Positions 36,635 to 46,768 of a stretch of 64,000 nucleotides of DNA are shown here, one piece after another. A program made the position numbers and the translations under genes. The DNA is taken from positions 1 through 64,000 of the forward strand of contig NZ_PJIQ01000012.1 in assembly GCF_002929745.1 (NCBI RefSeq), read 5' to 3'. The stretch is from Arthrobacter sp. B1805. Lineage in GTDB: Bacteria > Actinomycetota > Actinomycetes > Actinomycetales > Micrococcaceae. How positions within the stretch are numbered: position 1 is the first letter of the stretch; each line of letters opens with the position of its first letter. The notes below the pieces were generated by a model. It did not search any database and had not been told where the DNA came from. It worked only from the letters and a program-made list of their open reading frames with translations.

Positions 36635-37567
36635 ATGACAGAAGGCAGTGCTCCTCTGGTTGCTGGTCTCTCCCGAACCATCCAGGAGTTCGAGGACTAT
36701 CTGGTGCGGGAGCGCAATCGCTCCACGCACACTGTCAGGGCATACCGGAAGGATCTTGAACTCTTCCTCTCGCATGCTGCCCAGGCAGGGGTATCCGAGG
36801 TGGGACAGCTCGAGCTGTACCACTTCCGCTCCTGGCTGGGTGCACTCGACGGGGCAGGGCTTTCCCGTTCCACCATCGCTCGGCGAGCCGCTTCGATACG
36901 GAGCTTCATGGATTGGGCTGTCCGCGAGGAACTCGTCTCTGCCAATCCCGCTGTCCGGTTGCGGTCCCCGAGACGACACGGCAGCCTGCCGACGGTGCTG
37001 ACTCACCAGCAGGCGGCCTCGTTGCTCGACGGGATGAACGACCACGCCGAGCAGGGCGACCCGCACCTGCTGCAGCGACGCGCGATGCTCGAACTCCTGT
37101 ACGGGACAGGAATCCGCGTCGGTGAACTCGTCGGACTTGACGTGGACGATGTGGACACCGAGCGAAGAACGCTCGTGGTGCTGGGTAAGGGCTCGAAGGA
37201 GCGCACGGTCCCTTACGGCACTCCAGCGGGATATGCTCTCGATGACTGGCTGAGGCGCGGCCGGACGCAATGGTGGACGGAGAAGAGCGGTCCTGCGCTG
37301 TTTCTGGGACGCCGCGGCGGGCGGATCGACCAGCGTGCTGTCCGAACCCAGGTGAAGGGAGCGCTGGAGAGCCTCGGTGACACCGCGGCGCGCGGCCCGC
37401 ACGCGCTACGGCACAGTGCCGCGACCCACCTTCTGGACGGAGGGGCCGACCTCCGGGCGGTACAGGAGCTCCTCGGACACTCGAGCCTGGCAACCACCCA
37501 GCTGTATACCCATGTCTCCGTCGATCGTCTCCGGCGCAGCTACGAGCAGGCGCACCCCAGGGCCTGA
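36635..37567 (+). CDS. xerC: Tyrosine recombinase XerC
   Basis: 310 residues. N-terminal SAM-like core-binding domain (TIQEFEDYLVRERNRSTHTVRAYRKDL); catalytic domain with Arg in YGTGIRVGELVGL, Lys in VLGKGSKERTVP, His-x-x-Arg in HALRHSAATHLLDGG, His in LLGHSSLATTQLYTHVS and the nucleophile Tyr in QLYTH. With XerD it resolves chromosome dimers at dif. ATG 36635 has AAGG nearby; its place after dprA supports XerC over other phage-type integrases. Confidence 0.92.
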   Translation: MTEGSAPLVAGLSRTIQEFEDYLVRERNRSTHTVRAYRKDLELFLSHAAQAGVSEVGQLELYHFRSWLGALDGAGLSRSTIARRAASIRSFMDWAVREELVSANPAVRLRSPRRHGSLPTVLTHQQAASLLDGMNDHAEQGDPHLLQRRAMLELLYGTGIRVGELVGLDVDDVDTERRTLVVLGKGSKERTVPYGTPAGYALDDWLRRGRTQWWTEKSGPALFLGRRGGRIDQRAVRTQVKGALESLGDTAARGPHALRHSAATHLLDGGADLRAVQELLGHSSLATTQLYTHVSVDRLRRSYEQAHPRA

Positions 37568-37788
37568 GGTGCTTCGGATCCTTCACGAACGCTGGCCGCG
37601 AAGCGCTGAATAGCACTGCAGTAGTTACAGTGGCGGAATTTCCCCTTCTCGGGCACAATGGGCAATAGTCACAGGGAGCCCGCGCCGTGCGTGCGGGTAG
37701 GTCTCGTGGAGGTTCCGTCGATTCGTCGCAGTGTCATCAGCCATAGAAGGTCGTTGGGGAAGACGTACCTACAGCTATGGAGGATGGA

Positions 37789-38292
37789 ATGTCTGTTGTG
37801 ATGGCGCGCGGTGTCCTATACGTGCACTCAGCCCCTTCTGCGTTGTGCCCTCATGTCGAGTGGGCCATCGGTTCTGTGCTGGACAAGCGCATCGACATGG
37901 AGTGGACGGCGCAGCCCGCCGCGCCCGGAATGTTGCGTGCGGAGCTGTCGTGGATAGGACCGCAGGGTTCAGGGGCGCAGCTTGCTTCTGCCCTCCGGGG
38001 CTGGGCGCACCTCCGCTACGAGGTCACCGAGGAGCAGAGCGCCGGAGCAGACGGCGGCCGGTGGTCGCACACGCCCGAGCTGGGCATCTTCCACGCCACG
38101 ACGGACGTGCACGGCAACATCATGGTGACCGAGGACCGCATCCGTTATGCCTACGAGACGGGTGCCGGCGACCCGGCCGCGGTCTACCACGAGTTGTCCC
38201 TCGCGCTGGGGGAGTCGTGGGACGAGGAGCTCGAACCCTTCCGGCATGCCGCCGAGGGTGCTCCCGTTCGCTGGCTCCACCAGGTGGGCTGA
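37789..38292 (+). CDS. DUF3145 family protein
   Basis: 167 residues beginning MSVVMARGVLYVHSAPSALCPHVEWAIGSVL. Conserved in actinobacteria, function unknown. Trp- and His-rich (RWSHTPELGIFHATTDVHGN). ATG 37789 has GGAGG 5 bases before it; the ATG at 37777 contributes only four residues and part of that ribosome site. Monocistronic, ending at a strong terminator shared with fabF. Confidence 0.93.
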   Translation: MSVVMARGVLYVHSAPSALCPHVEWAIGSVLDKRIDMEWTAQPAAPGMLRAELSWIGPQGSGAQLASALRGWAHLRYEVTEEQSAGADGGRWSHTPELGIFHATTDVHGNIMVTEDRIRYAYETGAGDPAAVYHELSLALGESWDEELEPFRHAAEGAPVRWLHQVG

Positions 38293-38378
38293 AAACCCCA
38301 CAAGAGTTGCACCTGATGATCCCGTTCCATGGCGGGGTACTCGCGATGCAGGGATCAAGCGGATCGGCTGGTAACCCT

Positions 38379-38420
38379 ATACGCGAGAGGCGCCACCAAT
38401 CGGTGGCGCCTCTCGCGTAT
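38379..38420. terminator. Bidirectional terminator between DUF3145 and fabF
   Basis: 19-bp perfect stem (38379-38397 with 38402-38420), 4-base loop AATC. It lies between convergent genes, 18 bases past the fabF stop on the minus strand. Confidence 0.85.
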
Positions 38421-38438
38421 CCGGGGTCGGCGGGCTAT

Positions 38439-39674
38439 TCAGACGCTGCGAAGCACGATGACGGCGTTGTGGCCGCCGAACCCGAACGAGTTGCTCAGTG
38501 CGACGATGTCGCCCTGAGGCAGTTCCCTGGGCGAGGTGACCACATCCAGCGGAATCTCGGGATCCTGGTTGTCGAGGTTGATCGTGACGGGGACCTTCCG
38601 GTCGTAGATGGCAAGCACCGTCATGACGGCCTCCACGGCTCCGGACGCTCCCAGGAGGTGACCTGTCTGGGACTTGGTGGCCGACACGGCTACCTGTTCG
38701 ACATGGGACCCCAGTGCAGCTTTCAGAGCGGTGTACTCGGGCTTGTCACCCACGGGTGTCGACGTCGCGTGCGCGTTGACGTGCACGACGTCCTCCGCCT
38801 GGGCCCGCGCGTCGAAGAGCGCGGCCTTCAATGCACGTGTGGCTCCGAGGCCTTCGGGGTCCGGCGCTGTGATGTGGTAGGCGTCGGCAGTGACGGAGGT
38901 GCCACCCAGCTCGGCGTAGATACGTGCACCGCGGGCGAGGGCGTGCTCCTCGGCCTCGATGACGAGGGCGCCGGCTCCCTCGCCCATGACGAACCCGTCG
39001 CGGTTGGTGTCATACGGGCGCGATGCGAGTTCGGGCTCGTCGTTGCGCCGCGACAATGCCTGCATGGCAGCGAAGGCCGCGATGGGCATCGGATGGATTG
39101 CGGCCTCGGCGCCACCGCACACGACGACGTCGGCCTTGCCGGAGCGAATCAGCTCGAGTCCCTGATGCAGCGCTTCGGTGCCGGAGGCACAGGCCGATAC
39201 TGGTGTATGCGCCCCCGCGCGTGCGCCCAGATCCAGGCTCACCGCCGCCGCGGGTCCGTTCGGCATCAGCATCGGAACGGTCATGGGGAGGACACGCCGG
39301 GGTCCCTTCTCGCGCAGGACGTCCCATGCGTCGAGCAGGGTCCACACCCCGCCGATTCCGGTAGCGAACGCCACCGCTAGGCGGTCCTTGTCGACCTCCT
39401 CGATACCGGAGTCACGCCAGGCCTCCCGGGAAGCGACCACGGCGAACTGCGTCGACGGGTCCATGCGCTTCGCCTCGACGCGGGAGAGGACCTCCGCGGC
39501 CGGGGTTGCGATCTGGGCGGCGAAGGTCACGGGCAGCTCGTACTTCTGCACCCAGTCGGCCTCGATCGTCCGTGCGCCCGATACGCCCTTGAGGGAGTTG
39601 GCCCACATGGTGGGAACGTCCCCGCCAATCGGGGTGGTTGCACCGAGTCCGGTGATGACGACTTTGCGTGGCAT
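38439..39674 (-). CDS. fabF: 3-oxoacyl-ACP synthase II
   Basis: 411 residues. Condenses malonyl-ACP with acyl-ACP during chain elongation. Catalytic Cys in VSACASGTEALHQG, His in NAHATSTPVGD, second His in TKSQTGHLLGASGAVEA, Gly-rich end NSFGFGGHNAVIV. ATG 39674 (MPRKVVITGLGATTP); a GTG at 39680 adds two residues. Last gene of fabD-fabH-acpP-fabF. Confidence 0.96.
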   Translation of the reverse strand: MPRKVVITGLGATTPIGGDVPTMWANSLKGVSGARTIEADWVQKYELPVTFAAQIATPAAEVLSRVEAKRMDPSTQFAVVASREAWRDSGIEEVDKDRLAVAFATGIGGVWTLLDAWDVLREKGPRRVLPMTVPMLMPNGPAAAVSLDLGARAGAHTPVSACASGTEALHQGLELIRSGKADVVVCGGAEAAIHPMPIAAFAAMQALSRRNDEPELASRPYDTNRDGFVMGEGAGALVIEAEEHALARGARIYAELGGTSVTADAYHITAPDPEGLGATRALKAALFDARAQAEDVVHVNAHATSTPVGDKPEYTALKAALGSHVEQVAVSATKSQTGHLLGASGAVEAVMTVLAIYDRKVPVTINLDNQDPEIPLDVVTSPRELPQGDIVALSNSFGFGGHNAVIVLRSV

Positions 39675-39789
39675 GGTCACTCTTTCAAAGCTGTGGCGTG
39701 CGCCGGCAGCGCCGGGGCAGGGAGATGACGAGTACGGCCGCCCACGGCGGTGACACCGGGAGCGGCCGCAGCGCTGGGAGGGTCTGGAA

Positions 39790-40035
39790 CTAGGCCTGCG
39801 CGCCCGAGATGAAGTTGACGGCGTCGCCGACGGTCTTCAGGTTCTTGACCTCTTCGTCGGGGATGCGAACGCCGAACTTCTCCTCCGCGTTGACGACGAT
39901 GGTCATCATCGAGATGGAGTCGATGTCCAGGTCGTCGGTGAAGGACTTGTCCATCTCGACCGACTCGGGCGCGAGGCCCGTCTCCTCGTTCACGATCTCG
40001 GCCAGACCGGACAGGATCTCTTCATTGCTAGCCAT
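39790..40035 (-). CDS. acpP: Acyl carrier protein
   Basis: 81 residues, acidic, with the phosphopantetheine Ser40 in DDLDIDSISMM (Ile after Ser where many have Leu). Carries the growing chain. ATG 40035 follows AAGGAGCCACC. Cluster order fabH-acpP-fabF as in Streptomyces. Confidence 0.97.
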   Translation of the reverse strand: MASNEEILSGLAEIVNEETGLAPESVEMDKSFTDDLDIDSISMMTIVVNAEEKFGVRIPDEEVKNLKTVGDAVNFISGAQA

Positions 40036-40112
40036 GGTGGCTCCTTTTCTGTTCTTGCCGGTGTGCCGGCGGGGATGGTCAAACCGCACTGTGCGCGGTC
40101 TGGGCTTGAAAA

Positions 40113-41174
40113 CTACGGAAGGATCACGACCTGCGCCCCGAAGACGAGGCCGGCGCCGAAACCGATCTGCAGCGCGAGCTTGCCGCTGAGTTCAGGCTGT
40201 TCCTTGAGTGTGCGATGCATGGCCAGGGGAATCGAAGCAGCCGAGGTGTTGCCGGCGTCGACGATGTCCCGCGCGACGTGGACGTGCTCGGGCAGTTTCA
40301 ACTGCTTCACCATCTCATCGATGATACGGATGTTGGCCTGATGGGGAAGGAAGACGGCCAGATCATCGGCTGTCACACCCGCTTCGTCCAGTGCCCGCTG
40401 CGCGACTTTCGCCATCTCCCATACGGCCCAGCGGAAGACGGTCGGCCCGTCCTGGCGCATGGTCGGCCAGAGGCTCTCGCGGCCGGCGTCGATGTCTTCG
40501 TCGCGTTCAGTATCCGTCGCGACGGCGCCGAGCGCGTAGTCACGGACATCGGTGAGCGAGCGCGTCATGCGGATCGACTCGTGCTTGCTGCCATCCGAAC
40601 CCCAGACCGAAGGGCCGATTCCGGGAGTGTCGCCAGGCCCGATGACGACGGCACCGGCGCCGTCGCCGAGAAGGAACGAGATGGTCCGGTCGGAGTTGTC
40701 GATGAAGTCCGACAGCTTTTCCACGCCGACGACCAGCACGTACTCGGCCGTCCCTGCATGCACCAGGGCGTCGCCCTGTGCAATGCCGTAGCAGTAGCCG
40801 GCACATGCCGCGGAGATGTCGAAGGCCGGCGCCGGAGTCGCACCGAGGCGGTCCGTCAGCTGCGCGGCCGCGGACGGTGTCGCGTAGGGGTGCGTCACGG
40901 TCGAGACGAGGACCGCGCCGAGCTGGGATGCGTCGATGCCGGCGGCGGCGAGTGCTTCCCGGGAGGCTGCCTCCGCCATGTCGATGACACTGACGTCGCG
41001 GGGAGCCCGGTGGCGCGTGACGATGCCGGTGCGCTGCCGGATCCACTCGTCCGACGAGTCGATCCACTGGCACACGTCGTCGTTGGTGACGATGATCTCC
41101 GGCCGGTAGGCGCCGACGCCGAGGAGGCGGGTGTGCTCGCGGAGGGGCGCTTGCTTGATGGCGGTGATGCTCAC
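40113..41174 (-). CDS. fabH: 3-oxoacyl-ACP synthase III
   Basis: 353 residues. Starts fatty acid synthesis by condensing an acyl-CoA primer with malonyl-ACP. Cys in SAACAGYCYGIAQ, His in FLPHQANIRIID, Asn in DAGNTSAASIP. GTG 41174 overlaps the fabD stop by 4 bases (GTGA). In this group FabH usually prefers branched short primers (inference). Confidence 0.96.
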   Translation of the reverse strand: MSITAIKQAPLREHTRLLGVGAYRPEIIVTNDDVCQWIDSSDEWIRQRTGIVTRHRAPRDVSVIDMAEAASREALAAAGIDASQLGAVLVSTVTHPYATPSAAAQLTDRLGATPAPAFDISAACAGYCYGIAQGDALVHAGTAEYVLVVGVEKLSDFIDNSDRTISFLLGDGAGAVVIGPGDTPGIGPSVWGSDGSKHESIRMTRSLTDVRDYALGAVATDTERDEDIDAGRESLWPTMRQDGPTVFRWAVWEMAKVAQRALDEAGVTADDLAVFLPHQANIRIIDEMVKQLKLPEHVHVARDIVDAGNTSAASIPLAMHRTLKEQPELSGKLALQIGFGAGLVFGAQVVILP

Positions 41175-42136
41175 TGGGGTCCTTCAGGTCTAAGGGACGG
41201 ATCGAGGTCCGTGGTCCGCGTGTGGTCTTCGATGAAGCTGCGGGCGGCGTCCAGGTCCTCCGGCGATTTTACGGCGAAGGTAGCCGTACCGCGCATTCCG
41301 CGCTTCGCGAGACCGGTCAGGGTCCCTGCGGGAGACAGTTCGATCATGCCGGTGACGCCCATGCCCTGCATGGATTCCATGCACAGATCCCACCGCACCG
41401 GACGTGACACCTGCGCAATGAGGCTGTCGAGATTACCGTCGCCGGTAGCGACCGGGTTGCCGTCGTAGTTGGAGATCAGGGTGGCAAGGGGATCCGCCGG
41501 CGTCAGCAGAGGCCGCAACTGCTCGAGTGCAGTGACCGCAGGAGCCATGTGGCTGGTGTGGAAGGCTCCGGCGACCTTCAGTGCGATCACGCGGGCCTTG
41601 GCCGGCGGTTCGTCGGCGAGGGCGGCGAGCTGGTCCAGGGTTCCGGCTGCTACGACCTGCCCGCCCCCATTGGCGTTCGCGGCCGTGAGCCCCAGGTCGG
41701 CCAGCCGCGCTGCGACTTCCTCCGGGTCGCCGCCGAGAACGGCGCTCATGCCGGTCGGGGTCGCGCCGGCTGCCTCGGCCATCGCGTTGGCGCGGACGCG
41801 GACCAGGGCGACTGCATCCTCCTCGCTGAGGGCTCCGGCGACTGCTGACGCGGTGATCTCCCCGACGGAGTGACCGGCGAGAACCGTCGCCGCGGTCAGC
41901 GTGTGGTTGGTCAGCAGCAGTCGGGCCGTCACGATGCCGGCGGCGACGATGAGCGGCTGGGCGACGGCGGTGTCCTTGATGGTGTCCTCGTCGGAGACGG
42001 TGCCGTGCCGGATCAGGTCCGTGCCGGCACGGTCACTGAGCTGCTCGAGATGGCCTCGGACTCCCGGGAGATCGAGCCATGGGTTCAGGAAACCCGGAGT
42101 CTGTGAGCCCTGTCCCGGGCAGGCAATTGCAAGCAC
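41171..42136 (-). CDS. fabD: Malonyl-CoA:ACP transacylase
   Basis: 321 residues. Loads malonyl groups onto ACP. N-terminal PGQGSQTPGFL, nucleophile Ser in VLAGHSVGEITA, catalytic His in AGAFHTSHMAPA. GTG 42136 follows GGAAGA. Minus-strand -10-like TAATGC at 42162-42167 and the 17-bp site at 42204-42220 further upstream suggest activation by FasR. Confidence 0.95.
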   Translation of the reverse strand: MLAIACPGQGSQTPGFLNPWLDLPGVRGHLEQLSDRAGTDLIRHGTVSDEDTIKDTAVAQPLIVAAGIVTARLLLTNHTLTAATVLAGHSVGEITASAVAGALSEEDAVALVRVRANAMAEAAGATPTGMSAVLGGDPEEVAARLADLGLTAANANGGGQVVAAGTLDQLAALADEPPAKARVIALKVAGAFHTSHMAPAVTALEQLRPLLTPADPLATLISNYDGNPVATGDGNLDSLIAQVSRPVRWDLCMESMQGMGVTGMIELSPAGTLTGLAKRGMRGTATFAVKSPEDLDAARSFIEDHTRTTDLDPSLRPEGPQ

Positions 42137-42203
42137 TCTTCCAGCTTTCCAAAGTGGTGGGGCATTATCGGGTGTTCGGCTGAACCAAGCTCGCAGTGTG
42201 CCT

Positions 42204-42220
42204 TTGTAGGAAGTCTACAA
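42204..42220 (-). promoter_or_regulatory. Candidate FasR box upstream of fabD
   Basis: Perfect inverted repeat TTGTAG-GAAGT-CTACAA overlapping the fasR stop codon. It lies about 40 bases upstream of the candidate fabD -10 (42162-42167), an activator-like position. It matches the site at 43580-43596 in 14 of 17 positions. Confidence 0.6.
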
Positions 42221-43543
42221 GCTGGACGAGCGAGCGGAGGCGGCGGGAGCGGCCTTGTCGGTCGCTCCCGAGCGGACGGCGCGCCCTGAGCCGGGGGTTG
42301 ATCCGCCTGACGGGGGCACGAGGGGCACGGTTGGTGCGGACAGGCGCCCAACGACGAGTGCGGTCTGCAGCACGTACGCCTCCCGGGGGATGAGGGGATC
42401 CCAGCCGGTCACGTCGCAGACGCGCCGCAGGCGGTACCGCACCGTATTGGCGTGGACGAAGAGGGAGCGTGAGGTCGCTTCCAGTGAGTGCCCGAGGGTG
42501 AGGTAGGCGGACAGGGTCTGCTCGAGACCGTTCGATGCCGCGACAAGCGGCCGGTAGATGTTCCGCACGAGCGCGCGGCGTGCTGTCTCGTCACCCGACA
42601 CGACGCGCTCCGGCCAGAGGTCCTCCGAGGAGACGGGACGTGGTGCCGCAGGCCAGGCCCGGGCCGCCGTGAGGCCGGCGAATGCGGCCTGCGCCGAACT
42701 GCTGGCTTCGACGAGGGATTCCGCTTCGGGCCCGAACACGACGGCTCCGTCGCCGAAGAGTTCGCTGATGCGGGGGTACGCCTTCGCTGCGTCCTTCACG
42801 CCGCCCAGCACCAGGATGAGCCGCTCGCCCTGGATGCCGACGAGGACATCCTCGGCGAACCGACCCGTGACGCGGCGGAGTTCGTTGAGGAAACCGGCGT
42901 TGGGTTCGGGGGGAGCACTGCCGACCATGACGGTGATGCGCGCCTGGGACTTCCACCCGACGGCGGCGATGCGCGAACGCAGGGCATCGGAGCTCTCACC
43001 GCGGAGGATGGCATCGACGACGAGCGCTTCGAGCCGCGTATCCCAGGAGCCCCTGGTCTCGGCAGCGCGCGCATAGACGTCCGCCGCGGCGAACGCCACC
43101 TCGCGCGAGTAGCGCAGGACCGCTTCCCGGAGGGGAGCCTGGTCGGCGGCGGGAGCGAGGAAGGGCACATGGTCCTCCACGACCTGCACCACGACGCGGA
43201 TGAGTTGCAGGGCCTTCTGAAGGCTGATGGAGCGGGTGAGTTCCGTCGGTGCGGTCCCGAAGACGTCGCTGAGCACCCAGGCCGGTGATACCGGCTTCTG
43301 GTACCAGTTGACGAAGGACGCGATGCCCTTCTGCGCGACCAAGCCGAGGGCGGAGCGCTCGTCCGGTCGGAGTCCCCGGTACCACGGCAGGTCTGCGTCG
43401 AGTTGCTTGAGGGTCGCCGTGGACAGCGAACCGATTGTCGCCCGCAGCTTGTCGACCGTCGCCGGATCCGGGGGAGAGGAGCCTGCATTCGTCGCTCCGC
43501 CTCGGTCCGGGGCGCTACCGGATACTTCTTTGGGCTGCGGCAT
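42215..43543 (-). CDS. fasR: FasR-type PucR/CdaR-family regulator of fatty acid synthesis
   Basis: 442 residues. Central GGDEF-like/PucR module and the C-terminal PucR helix-turn-helix (SLEATSRSLFVHANTVRYRLRRVCDVTGWDP). In Streptomyces the regulator at the same place before fabD activates the fab operon. ATG 43543 (MPQPKEVSG) preferred: TATGCT (43549-43554) sits 5 bases before it, suggesting a nearly leaderless transcript; ATG 43579 would lie upstream of that promoter and against the 17-bp site. Confidence 0.85.
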   Translation of the reverse strand: MPQPKEVSGSAPDRGGATNAGSSPPDPATVDKLRATIGSLSTATLKQLDADLPWYRGLRPDERSALGLVAQKGIASFVNWYQKPVSPAWVLSDVFGTAPTELTRSISLQKALQLIRVVVQVVEDHVPFLAPAADQAPLREAVLRYSREVAFAAADVYARAAETRGSWDTRLEALVVDAILRGESSDALRSRIAAVGWKSQARITVMVGSAPPEPNAGFLNELRRVTGRFAEDVLVGIQGERLILVLGGVKDAAKAYPRISELFGDGAVVFGPEAESLVEASSSAQAAFAGLTAARAWPAAPRPVSSEDLWPERVVSGDETARRALVRNIYRPLVAASNGLEQTLSAYLTLGHSLEATSRSLFVHANTVRYRLRRVCDVTGWDPLIPREAYVLQTALVVGRLSAPTVPLVPPSGGSTPGSGRAVRSGATDKAAPAASARSSSL

Positions 43544-43579
43544 CCTTTGAGCATACGGCTTTGCGCCACGTGCTCCCAT

Positions 43580-43596
43580 TTGTGAGAAGGCTACAA
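43580..43596 (-). promoter_or_regulatory. Candidate FasR box upstream of fasR
   Basis: TTGTGA-GAAGG-CTACAA, a near match to the perfect site before fabD. It lies 26 bases upstream of the fasR -10-like TATGCT, near the -35 position, and touches the U-tract of the aceE terminator. Confidence 0.5.
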
Positions 43597-43644
43597 AAAG
43601 GGGCGACGGCGGAGCAGCACCGAAGCTGCTCCGCCGTCGCCCCT
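43595..43644 (-). terminator. Rho-independent terminator of aceE
   Basis: 20-bp perfect stem (43599-43618 with 43625-43644), 6-base loop, followed on the minus strand by TTTTT (43595-43599). The strongest classical terminator in the window. Confidence 0.92.
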
Positions 43645-43662
43645 CGGGGACCCGCTCAGGTC

Positions 43663-46413
43663 CTAGGAGTCGCCGCCGGCGTTGCCGGTCGTTCCGGCGT
43701 TCACGTCCAGCAGGCGGTACCGCTCGATGGCTTCCTTCGGCGCGTTCGCGTCGACCTCGCCCCTGCGCGCGAGCATCTCGAGCGCCCGGACGACGACCGA
43801 GTGGCTGTCGATCTTGAAGAACCTACGAGCGGCCGCTCGCGTGTCGGAGAACCCGAAGCCGTCCGCACCGAGGGTCGCGAACTCGTTCGGCAGGAACTGG
43901 CGGATCTGGTCGGGCACGGCTTTCATGAAGTCCGACACCGCGACGATCGGCCCGGTCGCACCTTCGAGCTGCTGCGTGATGAAGGGCTTCCGCGCGTCTG
44001 CTCCCGGGTTGAGGAAGGCTTCCTCCTCGGCCTCCAGGCCGTCGCGGCGCAGCTCGTTCCAGGAGGTCACCGACCAGACATCGGCCGAGACTCCCCAGTC
44101 CTTCGCGAGGATCTTCTGGGCCTCGAGGGCCCACGGCACGGCGACACCCGACGCGAGCAGTTGCGTCCGGGGACCGTCCACCTTCGCGGGCTTCAGGAGG
44201 TAGATCCCCTTCAGCAGGCCGTCAAGATCCAGTTCCTCCGGCTCGGCAGGCTGTACGAACGGCTCGTTGTAGACCGTGAGGTAGTACATGACGTTGCGGA
44301 AGGACTCCGGCTTGTCGCCGATGTCCCCGTACATCCTGTTGAGGCCGTCACGCACGATGTGCCCGATCTCATAGCCGAATGCGGGATCGTAGGTGACCAC
44401 TGCGGGATTCGTCGACGCGAGGATCGGTGAGTGCCCGTCCGCGTGCTGCAGGCCTTCGCCCGTCAGCGTTGTGCGTCCGGCGGTGGCTCCGATGATGAAA
44501 CCACGTGCCATCTGGTCCGCGGCGGCCCAGATCGAGTCACCCGTCCGCTGGAAACCGAACATCGAGTAGAACACGTAGATCGGGATGAGCGGCTGGCCCT
44601 GCGTGGCATAGGCGGTACCGGCTGCCGTGAAGGCTGCCATCGACCCAGCCTCATTGATGCCCGCGTGCAGGATCTGGCCCTCGATCGACTCCTTGTACGC
44701 CAGGACGAGATCGCGATCCACCGACAGGTAGTTCTGCCCGTTGGGGTTGTAGATCTTGGCGGTCGGGAAGAACGCATCCATGCCGAAGGTCCGTGCCTCG
44801 TCAGGGATGATCGGCGCGATGCGCTTGCCAAATTCCTTGTCCCGCATCAGGTCCTTCAGGATGCGGACGAAAGCCATCGTCGTGGCGGCCATCTGCTTGC
44901 CGGAGCCGCGCTTGGCCGTCTCGTACGCCTTGTCCCCCGGCAGGACGACGTCGGCGTGCTTCGTCCGCCGTTCGGGGACGAAGCCACCCAGTTCGCGGCG
45001 ACGCTCGAGCAGGTACTTGATCTCGGGAGCGTCGGCACCCGGGTGGTAGTACGGCGCGTTGTAGAGGTCGTCGTCGATCTGCTCGTCGGTGACGGGGATG
45101 CGCAGGTGGTCGCGGAACGCCTTGAGGTCGGCGTTCGTCAGCTTCTTCATCTGGTGGGTCGCATTGCGGCCCTCGAAGTGCGGACCCAGACCGTAACCCT
45201 TGACAGTCTTGGCGAGGATGACCGTCGGCTTGCCCTTGAACTCCGTCGCAGCCTTGTAGGCCGCGTAGACCTTGCGGTAGTCGTGGCCGCCGCGCTTGAG
45301 GTTCCAGATCTCGGCGTCGGAGAGGTCCTCGACCATGGCCTTGGTCGCGGGGGACTTGCCGAAGAAGTGGTCGCGCACGAAGCCACCGGACTCGGCCTTG
45401 TACGTCTGGTAGTCGCCGTCCGGCGTCTGGTTCATGATGTCGACGAGCGCGCCGTCGTCCTTGGCGAGCAGCGAATCCCACTCACGTCCCCAGACGACCT
45501 TGATGACGTTCCAGCCGGCACCGCGGAAGAACGCCTCGAGCTCCTGCATGATCTTGCCGTTGCCGCGGACCGGTCCGTCGAGGCGCTGCAGGTTGCAGTT
45601 GATGACGAAGTTCAGGTTGTCCAGCTTCTCGTTCGCGGCGAGCTGGAGAAGGCCACGGGACTCGGGCTCGTCCATCTCACCGTCGCCGAGGAAGGCCCAC
45701 ACCTGCTGCTCGGACGTGTCCTTCATCCCGCGGTTGTGCAGGTAGCGGTTGGACTGCGCCTGGTAGATCGCGTTCATGGGACCGATGCCCATCGACACGG
45801 TCGGGAATTCCCAGAAATCGGGCATCAGGCGCGGGTGCGGGTAGGAGGAGAGCGCGTGGCCCTCCTTCGACTTCTCCTGGCGGAACCCGTCGAGGTCCTC
45901 TTCGGTGAGGCGCCCCTCGAGGTAGGCGCGCGCGTACATCCCAGGGGACGCGTGCCCCTGGAAGAACACCTGGTCGCCGCCGCTGGGGTGGTCCTTGCCC
46001 TTGAAGAAGTGGTTGAAGCCGACCTCGTAGAGCGTGGCCGCACCGGCGTAGGTGGAGATATGGCCACCGACACCGATCTCGGGGCGCTGTGCGCGATGCA
46101 CCATGACAGCGGCGTTCCAGCGCATCCATGCGCGGTACTTCCGCTCGATCTCCTCGTCGCCCGGGAACTCCGGTTCCTGGTCGGCAGGGATGGTGTTGAC
46201 GTAATCCGTCGTGGTGACCATGGGCACGCCCACGGACTGTGCACCGGCACGCTGGAGGAGCGAACGCATAATGTACTGCGCGCGCTCGGTGCCCTGGGTG
46301 CGAATCAGCTGGTCGAGGGATTCGATCCACTCCGCGGTCTCTTCGGGATCGCCGTCGGGCTTGCCGACGGTCAGACCGCTCAGAATATCCGCCGTACCTT
46401 GTTCTGCAGCCAC
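43663..46413 (-). CDS. aceE: Pyruvate dehydrogenase E1 component, homodimeric
   Basis: 916 residues. Thiamine-diphosphate enzyme decarboxylating pyruvate and passing the acetyl group to E2 lipoate. ThDP motif [12 protein letters not shown] through to [18 protein letters not shown]; other conserved segments [21 protein letters not shown] and [21 protein letters not shown] 46413 with GGAG 12 bases upstream; the longer frame to 46482 is not conserved. Supplies acetyl-CoA for the adjacent fatty acid cluster. In actinobacteria it works with E2 from elsewhere in the genome. Confidence 0.96.
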   Translation of the reverse strand: MAAEQGTADILSGLTVGKPDGDPEETAEWIESLDQLIRTQGTERAQYIMRSLLQRAGAQSVGVPMVTTTDYVNTIPADQEPEFPGDEEIERKYRAWMRWNAAVMVHRAQRPEIGVGGHISTYAGAATLYEVGFNHFFKGKDHPSGGDQVFFQGHASPGMYARAYLEGRLTEEDLDGFRQEKSKEGHALSSYPHPRLMPDFWEFPTVSMGIGPMNAIYQAQSNRYLHNRGMKDTSEQQVWAFLGDGEMDEPESRGLLQLAANEKLDNLNFVINCNLQRLDGPVRGNGKIMQELEAFFRGAGWNVIKVVWGREWDSLLAKDDGALVDIMNQTPDGDYQTYKAESGGFVRDHFFGKSPATKAMVEDLSDAEIWNLKRGGHDYRKVYAAYKAATEFKGKPTVILAKTVKGYGLGPHFEGRNATHQMKKLTNADLKAFRDHLRIPVTDEQIDDDLYNAPYYHPGADAPEIKYLLERRRELGGFVPERRTKHADVVLPGDKAYETAKRGSGKQMAATTMAFVRILKDLMRDKEFGKRIAPIIPDEARTFGMDAFFPTAKIYNPNGQNYLSVDRDLVLAYKESIEGQILHAGINEAGSMAAFTAAGTAYATQGQPLIPIYVFYSMFGFQRTGDSIWAAADQMARGFIIGATAGRTTLTGEGLQHADGHSPILASTNPAVVTYDPAFGYEIGHIVRDGLNRMYGDIGDKPESFRNVMYYLTVYNEPFVQPAEPEELDLDGLLKGIYLLKPAKVDGPRTQLLASGVAVPWALEAQKILAKDWGVSADVWSVTSWNELRRDGLEAEEEAFLNPGADARKPFITQQLEGATGPIVAVSDFMKAVPDQIRQFLPNEFATLGADGFGFSDTRAAARRFFKIDSHSVVVRALEMLARRGEVDANAPKEAIERYRLLDVNAGTTGNAGGDS

Positions 46414-46681
46414 GCGATATCTCTCCACTTCCACAGATCTTGTCTGTGTCGCTTTATGCCTGCGCGCGGCTCGTGTGGGCACGCGCAGGGATACATGCTC
46501 GGCCGATCGGTGTAGGAACCGGGGCCATATACCGATTCACTCTATCGCCGCCGCGCCTTCGATGCGTAGCGGGATCGGGGCCGTCCGACAGATTACGCCG
46601 AGGGCTTGCACACAACCCCTCCCGCTCTCGGTGGGAGACCGATGCATCCCGGGCCCCTCAATCGCCCGACTGGCTTGATGC
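46414..46681. other. Divergent intergenic region aceE / DUF3052
   Basis: Part of a 355-base gap between divergent genes. Should hold the aceE promoter on the minus strand; TATATG and CATAAA hexamers occur but lack clear -35 partners. No RNA gene or strong hairpin seen. Confidence 0.4.
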
Positions 46682-46711
46682 TTGGCGTATAAAGGTGTTG
46701 GCTGGTAGCAA
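46682..46711 (+). promoter_or_regulatory. Promoter of the DUF3052-peroxiredoxin-sirtuin operon
   Basis: TTGGCG (46682-46687), 18-base spacer, TAGCAA (46706-46711), about 57 bases before the GTG start. Confidence 0.45.
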
Positions 46712-46768
46712 TGTATTTCCATACGAGGGCCCGTCAGGCGACAGTCCCGTTTTTCCAGGAGGAGCTAA

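Noticed and set aside
36635-37567. Phage integrase or integron
   Set aside because: Sequence and position after dprA fit housekeeping XerC; no att repeats, cassette genes or phage genes nearby.
40113-41174. A second OleA
   Set aside because: The protein has FabH hallmarks (AACAGYC, PHQANIRI, AGNTSAAS) and sits between fabD and acpP.
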